Assembly (NCBI RefSeq): GCF_013248975.1 | Contig: NZ_JABRWH010000001.1 | Location: forward strand, 4,980,001 to 5,044,000 | From: Neobacillus endophyticus | GTDB lineage: Bacteria > Bacillota > Bacilli > Bacillales > Cytobacillaceae | Direction of reading: 5' to 3' | DNA: 64,000 nucleotides | In this document: piece by piece, positions 7,266 to 15,426 of the stretch | How positions within the stretch are numbered: position 1 is the stretch's first letter | Layout of the letters: every line of letters begins with the position of its first letter | Notes under the pieces: model-generated | Seen by the model: the letters and a program-made list of their open reading frames with translations, nothing else | The model's database searches: none | What the model was told of the DNA's origin: nothing | Made by a program: the position numbers and the translations under genes

Positions 7266-7404
7266 TCTGTTGATTTCCGTTCCAGGCGGCTTCGCTTTCC
7301 GCGGGCGGTTCGGGGAGCCTCCTCTGCGCTTTCAGCGCCTGCGGGGTCTCCCCTGTCCCGTACTCCCGCAGGAGTCTTCGCCGCCTTCCACTCCAATCAA
7401 CAGA
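7266..7404. repeat. GC-rich inverted-repeat element inside the IS
   Basis: A block of about 139 bp, much richer in G and C than its surroundings, bounded by a perfect 10-bp inverted repeat TCTGTTGATT / AATCAACAGA. Inside are nested complementary arms: GGCGGC/GCCGCC, GGGGAG/CTCCCC, GCGC-TTTCA-GCGC, and an alternative CCTGCGGG/CCCGCAGG. It resembles a dispersed non-coding repeat I recall from many Bacillus-type genomes. Both strands carry short open frames through it, but their composition reflects the repeat and I reject them as genes. Confidence 0.75.
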
Positions 7405-7480
7405 GTGTAAAAATCAATAATGTACATTAACACAGCCTTTTGTATAATTTATTTACAGAGAATTAATAGAGGTGGATGGA

Positions 7481-8842
7481 ATGCTTTCGAAAAATACACA
7501 GATAAATCGTGACCAAATTGAAATGATTGCCTTAGATCAACTTGTACCTGCTGATCACTTGGTTCGCAAAATAGAAGCCGCAGTAGATTTTTCATTTATC
7601 TATTCATTGGTTGAAGATTTGTACTCAACTAAGCGCGGACGTTCAAGTATTGACCCTGTTGTATTAATTAAGATGGCTTTCATTCAATATACCTTCGGTA
7701 TCCGTTCGATGCGTCAAACGATAAAGGAAATTGAAACAAATATGGCGTATCGCTGGTTTTTAGGATTTGGTTTTTATGATAAAGTACCCCACTTTTCAAC
7801 TTTTGGTAAAAACTACGAACGTCGTTTTAAGGATACAGACTTATTTGAACAAATTTTCTACCGTATTTTAAAAGAGGCAGCAGATAAAAAGTTAGTTAGT
7901 TCGGAACATGTATTCATTGATTCAACTCACGTTAAAGCAAGTGCAAATAAACGCAAATTCGAAAAGAAAGTAGTTCGGAAAGAATCAAAAGCTTATGAAG
8001 CACGTCTTCAAGCAGAAATTAATAGTGATCGTGAAGAACATGGGAAAAAGCCCATCCCACCAGATAAATATGAAAAAGAAGAAAACAAAGAAATAAAAGA
8101 AAGTACAACAGATTCGGAGAGTGGTTACTATGTAAAAGACGAAAGGACAAAGCAATTTGCTTATTCATTTCATGCAGCCGCAGATAGAAATGGTTTTGTC
8201 CTGGGGACTATTGTAACTCCAGGTAACGTTCATGATAGTACAATGTTAGAGCCTCTAGTTGAAAAGGTCATTGAAAAATGTGGGAAACCTAATGCTGTAG
8301 CTGCTGATGCCGGATATAAAACACCTGCTATTGCTCAATATTTAATTGAAAATGAAATTCGCCCTGCTTTACCCTATACACGACCACGTACAAAGGAGGG
8401 ATATTTGAAAAAGCACGATTATGTCTATGATGAGCACTTTGATTGTTACATATGTCCGGAAGGACAAGTTCTGGATTATAGAACGACTACTAAGGAAGGT
8501 TATCGACAGTACATCTCTAATCCTGTTATATGTAAGGATTGCCCACTTCTAGCACAATGTACACAAAGTCAAAATCATCAAAAGCTCATTCAACGACATA
8601 TCTGGGAACCATATCTTGAAGAGGCTGAACATCTTCGTCATACAGAAGAGAATAAAATAATATATGCACGTCGTAAAGAAACAATTGAACGTGTATTCGC
8701 GGATGCGAAAGAAAAGCATGGTATGCGATGGACAACCTTAAGAGGTCTTAAAAAATTGTCCATGCAGGCGATGCTTACTTTTGCTGCTATGAATTTAAAG
8801 AAGTTGGCTACATGGACTTGGAAAAGTCCAGAAATGGCATAA
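7481..8842 (+). CDS. IS1182-family DDE transposase
   Basis: A 453-residue transposase. An N-terminal DUF772-type helical DNA-binding region (RGRSSIDPVVLIKMAFIQY ... VPHFSTFGKNYERRF) precedes the RNase H-like DDE domain: first Asp in FIDSTHVKASANK (near 148), second in AADAGYKTP (near 277), Glu in RKETIERVFADAKE (near 415). A cysteine-rich stretch CPEGQVL ... CKDCPLLAQC lies before the Glu, typical of the family. The frame is intact. The ATG at 7481 is preceded by AGGTGG; a GTG at 7472 lies inside that site. A -10-like TATAAT is at 7443-7448, after the GC-rich element. Confidence 0.93.
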   Translation: MLSKNTQINRDQIEMIALDQLVPADHLVRKIEAAVDFSFIYSLVEDLYSTKRGRSSIDPVVLIKMAFIQYTFGIRSMRQTIKEIETNMAYRWFLGFGFYDKVPHFSTFGKNYERRFKDTDLFEQIFYRILKEAADKKLVSSEHVFIDSTHVKASANKRKFEKKVVRKESKAYEARLQAEINSDREEHGKKPIPPDKYEKEENKEIKESTTDSESGYYVKDERTKQFAYSFHAAADRNGFVLGTIVTPGNVHDSTMLEPLVEKVIEKCGKPNAVAADAGYKTPAIAQYLIENEIRPALPYTRPRTKEGYLKKHDYVYDEHFDCYICPEGQVLDYRTTTKEGYRQYISNPVICKDCPLLAQCTQSQNHQKLIQRHIWEPYLEEAEHLRHTEENKIIYARRKETIERVFADAKEKHGMRWTTLRGLKKLSMQAMLTFAAMNLKKLATWTWKSPEMA

Positions 8843-8845
8843 AAA

Positions 8846-8864
8846 TAGACCCCGCCGGGGTCTA
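8846..8864 (-). terminator. Inward-facing terminator at IS right end
   Basis: Perfect 8-bp stem TAGACCCC / GGGGTCTA with loop GCC, just after the transposase stop. A T tract (TTTTT) follows it only on the minus strand, so it would stop antisense transcription entering from yppC rather than end the transposase message. Confidence 0.65.
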
Positions 8865-8936
8865 CCTTAAGAAAAATCAAACAGAAAAATCCCAATTTTA
8901 GAAAAGGGCGCCAGAATCGGAACTTTTGAAATGCCT

Positions 8937-8951
8937 TTTGTCTACAATCTG
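8937..8951 (-). repeat. IS right inverted repeat
   Basis: Reads CAGATTGTAGACAAA on the minus strand, 13 of 15 matches to the left end, and abuts the second 24-bp direct repeat. Confidence 0.85.
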
Positions 8952-8975
8952 AAAGCAAGGAGATTTCCTTGCTTT
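8952..8975. repeat. Right 24-bp target duplication = terminator hairpin
   Basis: Identical to 7169-7192. On the plus strand it is followed by the full tract TTTTTCTTT, so it can end transcription leaving the IS; on the minus strand, as yppC terminator, its T tract is cut to three bases. Confidence 0.9.
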
Positions 8976-8979
8976 TTCT

Positions 8980-9957
8980 TTACTCCCACTCCTTCATTTT
9001 TAACACTTTTTTTATTGCCAATAATAATTCCAGCTGATTCGTTTTAGCAAAATACCAATCCGTTAAATGAAAGGAATGTCGATGTCGAGATGGAAAGTAC
9101 AGCCAAACTGGGGATATAGAACGCTTTCTGCTCCAATCCTCCCTTTTTTGCAGCTCATGTTGGATAATAGGAAAAGTCGTTCGCAGCATGGGCGTTTTTC
9201 TTAAACTCTTGACCTTGAAATATTGTTCATAATCCATTCTTGAACCAGTATGGGGGGTTTTGTCAGCAAATTCAAAAAAGCTTGGAAAAAGCCGGGGATG
9301 GAATAGAATATCTGCCAGCCGTTTTCCTAATTGAATCCGCTGTGAAAGTGATTTAAAACCGTTTGTGCACGCCCCATACAGCTCTCCGCCGCAGGTCGGA
9401 AAAAGTACATAACTAAAATGAAGCAGATCTTGAAATGAAAAGATAAGGTTATGAAAAACTTTTTGCTTATAGATAGGATGTTCAATGACAGGAGATTGAA
9501 TGACGTTTTGTTCATTAATAATCAAGGCCCTTGTCAGCCGACTCCTATCCTTATCATTCCAGTATCTGTACCATTCCCGCTCAATAAATGAGGAGACATT
9601 AAAATAAGGCAGTAAATGAAATAATGGCTGATTTTTTTCCAATGAATATTGATAGAGAAGTAACTGAGGATATGCATCATGAAAAATGAGCCAATTGGCC
9701 CTCTCATATGTTAAAAAGAGTTGTTTTCGCAATTGAGGAGCGATAAGTTTTGGAAATATGTTCCCTTCCAGATCGCACATATTCCATCCGCCATTGCGCG
9801 ACACCATACTGGCAAGGAAAGACCAAATAATGTCGGGATTCTTTTTAAAAAAAGCAAAATAAGCGTTCGTTCTTGAAATATTATCAATATTTTTCTTTTC
9901 TGTTTCCATTTGGATTTGACGGATGATGGTAATTTCATGTATTGTAAGATGATTCAT
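8980..9957 (-). CDS. yppC: YppC, DUF2515 family protein
   Basis: A 325-residue soluble-looking protein similar in length and position to B. subtilis YppC (DUF2515), of unknown function. It begins MNHLTIHEITIIRQIQME and contains conserved-looking stretches NAYFAFFKKNPDIIWSFLASMV and HFSYVLFPTCGGELYG. It has no signal peptide or clear membrane helix. AAGGAA lies six to seven bases before the ATG. It is divergent from recU as in B. subtilis; the IS element lies just past its stop codon and has altered its terminator. Confidence 0.8.
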   Translation of the reverse strand: MNHLTIHEITIIRQIQMETEKKNIDNISRTNAYFAFFKKNPDIIWSFLASMVSRNGGWNMCDLEGNIFPKLIAPQLRKQLFLTYERANWLIFHDAYPQLLLYQYSLEKNQPLFHLLPYFNVSSFIEREWYRYWNDKDRSRLTRALIINEQNVIQSPVIEHPIYKQKVFHNLIFSFQDLLHFSYVLFPTCGGELYGACTNGFKSLSQRIQLGKRLADILFHPRLFPSFFEFADKTPHTGSRMDYEQYFKVKSLRKTPMLRTTFPIIQHELQKREDWSRKRSISPVWLYFPSRHRHSFHLTDWYFAKTNQLELLLAIKKVLKMKEWE

Positions 9958-10097
9958 AGCTATTCCTTAATGAATTTTTAATAGAATATCGTCTTGAACC
10001 TTAACGAAAAATGAATCATGATTATGATATGGGTATTAGAATTATTTTTAGATTTCCCTAAACTGAAATATTTATTCAACCCAATTTTACAAAGATT

Positions 10098-10106
10098 TGG
10101 TATGAT
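10098..10106 (+). promoter_or_regulatory. Extended -10 promoter of recU-ponA
   Basis: TGGTATGAT fits the extended -10 pattern TGnTATAAT with one mismatch, 27 bases before the recU start. I see no good -35, consistent with an extended -10 promoter. Assignment is by motif only. Confidence 0.45.
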
Positions 10107-10133
10107 AAGGTATGGTTTAAAGAGGTGCTTATC

Positions 10134-10739
10134 ATGACTGTAAATTATCCAAATGGAAAGAAATTTATTCGAAAAGAGACTGAATCAAAAAAAACGTTAA
10201 TCACTCAAAAGAATGGCTCATACAGTAATCGGGGTATGACACTTGAAGAAGATTTAAATGAGACGAATCATTTTTATCTCGAACGAGGAATAGCAGTAGT
10301 ACACAAAAAACCAACACCGATTCAAATTGTTCAGGTTGATTATCCAAAACGCAGTGCGGCTGTTATTAAAGAAGCTTATTTCAAAGTTGCTTCCACTACA
10401 GATTATAATGGGGTATATAAAGGAAAGTATATCGATTTCGAAGCAAAGGAAACGCAAAATCCTACTGCTTTTCCCTTGAAAAACTTCCACCAACACCAAA
10501 TCACCCATATGCAGGAAGTAATGAAACAAGGAGGTATGTGCTTTGTCATACTTCGGTTTACATGTCAAGATGAAGTATATTTGCTTGAAGCACAACCTTT
10601 GTTAGCTTTTTGGCAAAGAATGATGAATGGCGGAAGAAAGTCCATTACAAAAAACGAAATTGAACAATCCGGTCATTTCATCCCGCTTGGATTTCAGCCA
10701 AGAATTGATTATATTAAAATATTAGAAACACTGTTTTAG
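10134..10739 (+). CDS. recU: Holliday junction resolvase RecU
   Basis: A 201-residue RecU nuclease that cuts four-way junctions during recombination and chromosome segregation. Signature regions are visible: [21 protein letters not shown] with the first acidic site residues, [12 protein letters not shown], the catalytic core [11 protein letters not shown] (Asp, Glu and Lys of the restriction-endonuclease-like fold), and the C-terminal [15 protein letters not shown]. The ATG at 10134 has AGAGGTG six bases upstream; the GTG at 10125 overlaps that site and is rejected. It is followed after 75 bases by ponA, as in B. subtilis where the two form an operon. Confidence 0.95.
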   Translation: MTVNYPNGKKFIRKETESKKTLITQKNGSYSNRGMTLEEDLNETNHFYLERGIAVVHKKPTPIQIVQVDYPKRSAAVIKEAYFKVASTTDYNGVYKGKYIDFEAKETQNPTAFPLKNFHQHQITHMQEVMKQGGMCFVILRFTCQDEVYLLEAQPLLAFWQRMMNGGRKSITKNEIEQSGHFIPLGFQPRIDYIKILETLF

Positions 10740-10814
10740 AAAATTATAATTGATCAATACTTGATAGTAACACCGATAAGCCATCTTAGAGGTTAGAAAG
10801 GAAGGAATTATAGA

Positions 10815-13460
10815 ATGGCAGACCAATATCAATCAAGAGAGGAGCGCAAGAAAAATCTTCAAACATCCGGAAATCCCAAAAAAGTGAAAAAAAAATCCGG
10901 CGGAGTCTTTAAGAAGATTTTTCTAACACTTGTTGCTCTTGGAATCGTTGGTATTCTTGGAGGGGTGGGTGCATTCGCCTATATGGTAAAGGATGCTCCA
11001 AAACTGGATCCCAAATTATTAAAGGATCCCATCCCATCGAAAATTTTAGATAAAAATGGAAACACCGTTACCGAGATTGGACCTGTTAATCGGGAATATG
11101 TGAATTATAACGAAATCCCTAAACAAGTAGAAAATGCCGTTTTAGCTACAGAAGACTATCGCTTCTACCAGCACCATGGAATTGACTGGGTCCGTCTTGG
11201 CGGAGCCGTTTTGGCGAATTTCCAGCATGGTTTTGGCTCAGAAGGCGGAAGTACAATTACACAGCAGGTAGTCAAGAACGCCTTTTTAACACAGCAAAAA
11301 ACATTATCTCGTAAAGTTCAGGAAGCATGGCTTGCCTATCAATTAGAACAAAAATATACAAAACACCAAATTTTCGAAATGTATGTGAATAAGGTTTATG
11401 TTTCTGAAAATAGTTACGGTCTTGCTACCGCAGCCAAAATTTATTACGGAAAATCTTTAGCGAAATTAGATTTGTCAGAAGCAGCTCAATTGGCAGGCAT
11501 GCCGCAAAGTCCGAATAACTACAATCCGTTTACACATCCAGACTTAGCGGAGAAAAGACGCAACATTGTATTATCATTGATGTACCAGCATGGTTTTATT
11601 ACAAAACAACAAATGGATGATGCTGAAAAAAATCATGTGAAAGACGATGTCTTAAAACAAGCGCAGCGTACAGTTAATGAAAAACCATATGATTCCTTTA
11701 TTGATGAAGTCATCAATGAAGTAAAGGATAAGACAGATTTCGATATAAACACAGATGGTTTAACTATTTATACAACATTGGATAAAAATGCACAGGAATA
11801 TGTCTATAAACTTCTTAACACTAATGAAATTATTGATTACCCTGATAACAAATTCCAGGCAGGGATTACCCTTCTCGATACGAAAACAGGGGAAATTCGC
11901 GCGATTGGTGGCGGCAGAAACCAACAAGTCAAATACGGATTTAACTATGCTATCGATGCTCAAAGACAGCCTGGTTCTACTATTAAACCAATTCTTGATT
12001 ATGGTCCGGCCATTGAAAATTTAAACTGGGGAACTTACCATGAAATCGATGATAAACCTGTAACTTATTCCACAGGAAAACAATTTGGCAACTGGGATCA
12101 AAGATATATGGGGCCAATGACGATGCGCACAGCATTACAGTTGTCACGGAATTCACCGGCTGTTCAAACATTGCAGCAGGTTGGTCTTGATAAAGCGAAG
12201 CAATTTGCCAATAATCTAGGAATTCCTTTAAAGGAAATTTATGAATCATATGCTATTGGCGGTCTTAAAACAGGTGTATCGACTTTAGAAATGGCTGGAG
12301 CATACAGTGCCTTTGGCAATAGCGGTATTTACATCGCACCGCATGCCGTAACGAAAGTCCAACTGCGTGACGGAACCATCATTGATTTAACGCCGCAGCC
12401 TAAGGTCGTCATGAAGGATTCAACGGCCTTTATGATCACGGATATGTTAAAGAGTGTACTTGTCTCTCCAGGTACTGGTGTAAGAGCAAGTGTCCCTGGG
12501 CTTCCAATTGCCGGTAAAACAGGAACAACCAACTATACACCTGAAGAACTAAGTCAGTATAATATTCCTAGCAGTACTTACGTTCCAGATGCATGGTTTA
12601 CAGGTTATACCACGAATTTTACGGCATCGATTTGGACCGGATATCCTGACCGGAAAACACCAATTTCAGCAGGCAGTAACCAGCGGATTGCACAATTAAT
12701 ATTTAAGAATTTAATGGCTTATGTTTCAGATGGGATAAATACACCTGATTTCAAAATGCCAAATAGCGTCGAACCGGTAAGGATTGAAAAAGGCACAATG
12801 CCACCGGAACTTGCTAGTGATAATACTCCAGACAGTGATGTTTTAACAGAATATGCAGTTAAAGGATATGCACCTACATCAGTTTCTGATAAATACAGTA
12901 AAATGGATGCTCCTTCGAATCTTACTGCAAAATATGATGATACGAAAAAACAAATTATGCTGACGTGGAATTACAACAGCACATCGAATTCAAACGTTCA
13001 ATTTGATGTCTCGATCGATAATGGTACCGGGGCAAAACATGTTACACAGACTACGAACAGCTTAACCATACCAGCTAATCCAGGAGATAAATACACCTTC
13101 ACGATTGTAGCGATTAGCGGAGACAAAAAGAGTGACCCTGCTTCAACGTCGATTGAAGTTCCAAAAACGGCTGCAGGCACAGGAAATACAACTGGTACTA
13201 CACCAGGAAATAAACCCCCTGGAAATACGAATGGTACAGGTACTGGAAATGGTACTAACACTGGCACAGGTACAGGAAATGGTTCTGGAAATGGTTCTGG
13301 ACCGAGTACCGGCACCGGTTCAGGCACTGGGACCGGAACAAACGGCAATAATGGTTCCAATCCAGGTGGAAGCAATGGTGGTACGGGTGGCACATCTACC
13401 CCACCTACTACAGAACAAGGTACTCAATCTGGGAGCAGCCCAGGCTCAACCAATCATTAA
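10815..13460 (+). CDS. ponA: Bifunctional penicillin-binding protein PonA (class A)
   Basis: An 881-residue peptidoglycan synthase: a basic cytoplasmic N-terminus, one membrane anchor (about 34-57), a GT51 glycosyltransferase domain with catalytic Glu in ATEDYRFYQHHG (Glu113) and EGGSTITQQVVKN, and a transpeptidase domain with SxxK in PGSTIKP, SxN in SRNSPAVQ, and KTGTTN. After the transpeptidase comes a fibronectin type III-like domain (about 690-775) and a Gly/Thr/Asn/Ser-rich disordered tail of roughly 100 residues. It extends and crosslinks wall glycan outside the membrane. The start follows AGGAATTATAGA. A strong terminator follows the stop. Confidence 0.96.
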   Translation: MADQYQSREERKKNLQTSGNPKKVKKKSGGVFKKIFLTLVALGIVGILGGVGAFAYMVKDAPKLDPKLLKDPIPSKILDKNGNTVTEIGPVNREYVNYNEIPKQVENAVLATEDYRFYQHHGIDWVRLGGAVLANFQHGFGSEGGSTITQQVVKNAFLTQQKTLSRKVQEAWLAYQLEQKYTKHQIFEMYVNKVYVSENSYGLATAAKIYYGKSLAKLDLSEAAQLAGMPQSPNNYNPFTHPDLAEKRRNIVLSLMYQHGFITKQQMDDAEKNHVKDDVLKQAQRTVNEKPYDSFIDEVINEVKDKTDFDINTDGLTIYTTLDKNAQEYVYKLLNTNEIIDYPDNKFQAGITLLDTKTGEIRAIGGGRNQQVKYGFNYAIDAQRQPGSTIKPILDYGPAIENLNWGTYHEIDDKPVTYSTGKQFGNWDQRYMGPMTMRTALQLSRNSPAVQTLQQVGLDKAKQFANNLGIPLKEIYESYAIGGLKTGVSTLEMAGAYSAFGNSGIYIAPHAVTKVQLRDGTIIDLTPQPKVVMKDSTAFMITDMLKSVLVSPGTGVRASVPGLPIAGKTGTTNYTPEELSQYNIPSSTYVPDAWFTGYTTNFTASIWTGYPDRKTPISAGSNQRIAQLIFKNLMAYVSDGINTPDFKMPNSVEPVRIEKGTMPPELASDNTPDSDVLTEYAVKGYAPTSVSDKYSKMDAPSNLTAKYDDTKKQIMLTWNYNSTSNSNVQFDVSIDNGTGAKHVTQTTNSLTIPANPGDKYTFTIVAISGDKKSDPASTSIEVPKTAAGTGNTTGTTPGNKPPGNTNGTGTGNGTNTGTGTGNGSGNGSGPSTGTGSGTGTGTNGNNGSNPGGSNGGTGGTSTPPTTEQGTQSGSSPGSTNH
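13165..13440 (+). repeat. Low-complexity Gly/Thr/Asn/Ser tail coding repeat
   Basis: Degenerate tandem repeats of GGTACAGG-, GGAAATGGT- and GGTTCTGG-like units encode the GTGTGN/GSGNGS tail of PonA. They create long open frames on the other frames and strand, which are artefacts. Confidence 0.8.
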
Positions 13461-13467
13461 AATAAAA

Positions 13468-13497
13468 AAATCGTCCAGAAATTTATCTGGACGATTT
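13468..13497. terminator. ponA terminator overlapping ypoC 3' end
   Basis: 12-bp perfect stem AAATCGTCCAGA / TCTGGACGATTT with a 6-base loop, followed by TTT on the plus strand; an A-rich run precedes it, giving a T tract on the minus strand. The last codons of convergent ypoC lie in the stem, so one structure probably serves both genes. Confidence 0.9.
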
Positions 13498-13833
13498 TTT
13501 TATTAGCTTCTTTGTATACAGTTTCTCCTGTTCCACCATGAGTTCTGAAAGCTGGCGGTATGAATGAAATAAATGGGGTCTTGCGGCAATAAAACCCATT
13601 CTTTCTTCTACATTAACCGGTTTAAACCGAAGCTGATCAAAGGGAATGAATGATTCTGGGATATAAGGTATATCGTTTGTTAATAGCAAAAGTTGCTTAA
13701 ATAAATCAATTCCTTTTTCCATATAGGATGTGGTGTGATCTTGCTTTCGTTCACGAAATAAATTCTCTAAGATTTCTCTAATCATTCTCCAATCTTCCAG
13801 TATATCCGCGGCCTGAACAGATAAATAATCCAT
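13483..13833 (-). CDS. ypoC: YpoC family protein
   Basis: A 116-residue protein of unknown function matching YpoC by position (nth-ypoC, facing ponA) and by a conserved-looking core FIPFDQLRFKPVNVEERMGF. It is helical and soluble. Its ATG directly abuts the nth stop codon (TAA-ATG), so translation is probably coupled to nth. The C-terminal residues KKLIKKSSR are encoded within the shared terminator. The B. subtilis protein may be longer at its N-terminus. Confidence 0.75.
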   Translation of the reverse strand: MDYLSVQAADILEDWRMIREILENLFRERKQDHTTSYMEKGIDLFKQLLLLTNDIPYIPESFIPFDQLRFKPVNVEERMGFIAARPHLFHSYRQLSELMVEQEKLYTKKLIKKSSR

Positions 13834-14493
13834 TTATTCGCTGATCCCTTTCATTCTTTTTTTCCCTTCACGACACAGCTCCAAAAGTGGACATGACGGA
13901 CATTGGGGGTTTTGTGCCTTGCAATGGTACCGGCCGAAAAAAATTAAACGGTGATGTGTCACAGACCATTCATCTTTTGGGACCTTTTTCATCAATGTCT
14001 TCTCCACTTCCAACACTGTATCTTTCCAACGGCATATTCCCAAACGTTTGCTTACCCTTTCGACATGGGTGTCCACTGCTATTGCAGGTATATCAAACGC
14101 CACTGAGACGACCACATTTGCTGTTTTGCGGCCAACACCCGGAAGCTTTGTCAATTCATCTCTATCCTTTGGAATCTCACCATCGTACTCATCCAAAAGT
14201 ATCTTACATAGGCTTTGGATGTTTTTTGCTTTATTTCTGTACAAACCGATGGAACGGATGTCATTTTGTAATTCTTCCAGGGATACATTCAAATAGTCTT
14301 GCGGTGTTTTATATTTATTAAAAAGCTCCTTTGTGACTTTATTAACTAATGCATCCGTACATTGTGCTGAAAGGGAAACAGCAATAATTAGCTCAAAAGG
14401 ATTGGAATGATATAATTCGCAATGGGCATCCGGAAACATATCACCGATTGTATCTAAACAATATCGAATTTGGGTATTATTCAACAATTGCAA
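13834..14493 (-). CDS. nth: Endonuclease III Nth
   Basis: A 219-residue DNA glycosylase/AP lyase that removes oxidised pyrimidines. The helix-hairpin-helix LPGVGRKTANVV supplies the catalytic Lys, the catalytic Asp is in VDTHVERVSKRLG, and the C-terminal [4Fe-4S] loop shows C-X6-C-X2-C-X5-C (CKAQNPQCPSCPLLELC). Length is normal. It lies downstream of dnaD in the same direction, with a hairpin in the 124-base gap that may partly separate them. Confidence 0.96.
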   Translation of the reverse strand: MQLLNNTQIRYCLDTIGDMFPDAHCELYHSNPFELIIAVSLSAQCTDALVNKVTKELFNKYKTPQDYLNVSLEELQNDIRSIGLYRNKAKNIQSLCKILLDEYDGEIPKDRDELTKLPGVGRKTANVVVSVAFDIPAIAVDTHVERVSKRLGICRWKDTVLEVEKTLMKKVPKDEWSVTHHRLIFFGRYHCKAQNPQCPSCPLLELCREGKKRMKGISE

Positions 14494-14586
14494 GTCCTCC
14501 TTAGAATGTTAAACTTATTTGTTATTTCGTTTTAAACAAAAAGTCGCCAGGGGTCGCATCGAACTCAAGAAAGTCAAAATGAAAAT

Positions 14587-14610
14587 AAACGAGAGGGCGG
14601 CCTCCCGTTT
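14587..14610 (-). terminator. Hairpin between dnaD and nth
   Basis: Imperfect inverted repeat AAACGAGAGG / CCTCCCGTTT, followed on the minus strand by TTTATTTTC. It lies just after dnaD and could terminate or attenuate the dnaD message. Confidence 0.5.
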
Positions 14611-14617
14611 CTAACTT

Positions 14618-15316
14618 TTATTGCTCCAGCCAATTATAAAATGGTACAGATGGTTGGCCTTGCTCTTCGTTCTCAGTACTTTTTGGCATTTGCCGCTGAC
14701 GGAATTTTTGGCCTTGGTTCTTCGCTTGTTCAATCGTTCTAATGCCATTTTTCTTCCACTCAAAAAGAATTCTATCAATATAGCGAAAATTTAATTTTCC
14801 CGACATAACTGCTTCCCTTAATGCAGCCTTAATAATGACAGGATCATGATGATCATCATCCATCCACATCGCCAGTGATTCACATTCAAAAGGAGATAAT
14901 GGCCGGCCAAACTCGTTCTCAAAACACGTATATAAATCAGTCTCTTCTGCCTGTATGTCGACTTTATTACTTTTTCTATTATTAATGATAAACTGATCAA
15001 TAAGTTTATCCCATAGCGGCTGAACCGAATATTTTTCTATCCTGATGCCATCGATTGAATACTCTTCCGTTATTTCGAGCAGACCTCTTTGAATGAGTTT
15101 TCTTAGGATGACATGACAATCTGCAGTGGAAATAGTCATTCTTGATGACAACTCTTCCGGAGTAGGAAAAAAGTTTCCCTTTTCTAAAAAAGTAATAATA
15201 TTTAATAAAAGAACAAGTTCTGTCTCGTTTAATTGAAGATTGCGATACTCACAAAATAAAATGGTAGGAAGTGTGATATTCCCCTCATTAATCCATGCTA
15301 AAATATTTTCTTTCAT
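14618..15316 (-). CDS. dnaD: Primosomal protein DnaD
   Basis: A 232-residue DnaD: an N-terminal winged-helix domain (LNETELVLLLNIITFLEKG ... TPEELSSRM) for oligomerisation, and a C-terminal DnaB/DnaD domain (GRPLSPFECESLAMWMDDD ... YIDRILFEWKKNGI) that binds DNA. DnaD helps load the replicative helicase at oriC and at restart sites. An AGGAGGTG lies eight to nine bases before the ATG. In B. subtilis asnS sits between aspB and dnaD; here only about 200 bases separate the two genes. Confidence 0.93.
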   Translation of the reverse strand: MKENILAWINEGNITLPTILFCEYRNLQLNETELVLLLNIITFLEKGNFFPTPEELSSRMTISTADCHVILRKLIQRGLLEITEEYSIDGIRIEKYSVQPLWDKLIDQFIINNRKSNKVDIQAEETDLYTCFENEFGRPLSPFECESLAMWMDDDHHDPVIIKAALREAVMSGKLNFRYIDRILFEWKKNGIRTIEQAKNQGQKFRQRQMPKSTENEEQGQPSVPFYNWLEQ

Positions 15317-15398
15317 AAATTGGACACCTCCTGTTTAGTATAACATGAAGCATGTTTTCGAGTAAGAGTATTAGGTATCCATCTTTGGGAAGGAAAGC

Positions 15399-15426
15399 AA
15401 AAAGCCTGCTTCCATGCAGACTTTTT
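15399..15426 (-). terminator. aspB terminator
   Basis: Stem AAAAAGCCTGC / GCAGACTTTTT (one mismatch) with a short loop, located about 90 bases after the aspB stop; a T tract follows on the minus strand. Confidence 0.75.

Larger units (their letters stand above)
7193..8951 (+). mobile_element. IS1182-family insertion sequence, complete
   Basis: A 1759-bp element bounded by imperfect inverted repeats (CAGACTGTCGACAAA on the left; CAGATTGTAGACAAA read inward from the right; 13 of 15 match) and by identical 24-bp direct repeats. It contains one intact transposase gene, an inward-facing hairpin terminator near each end, and a GC-rich inverted-repeat element between the left end and the transposase. 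The intact gene and perfect flanking duplication suggest recent insertion. Family assignment rests on the transposase; boundaries on the repeats. Confidence 0.9.

Noticed and set aside
7115..7430. Open frames on both strands across the GC-rich block in the IS
   Set aside because: They run through an inverted repeat and the IS end, without ribosome binding sites; composition is that of the repeat.
12998..13506. Long open frames antisense and in another frame over the 3' end of ponA (Pro/Val-rich and Leu/Val/Gln-rich peptides)
   Set aside because: They mirror the low-complexity Gly/Thr/Asn tail of PonA, have no ribosome binding site and show repetitive composition.
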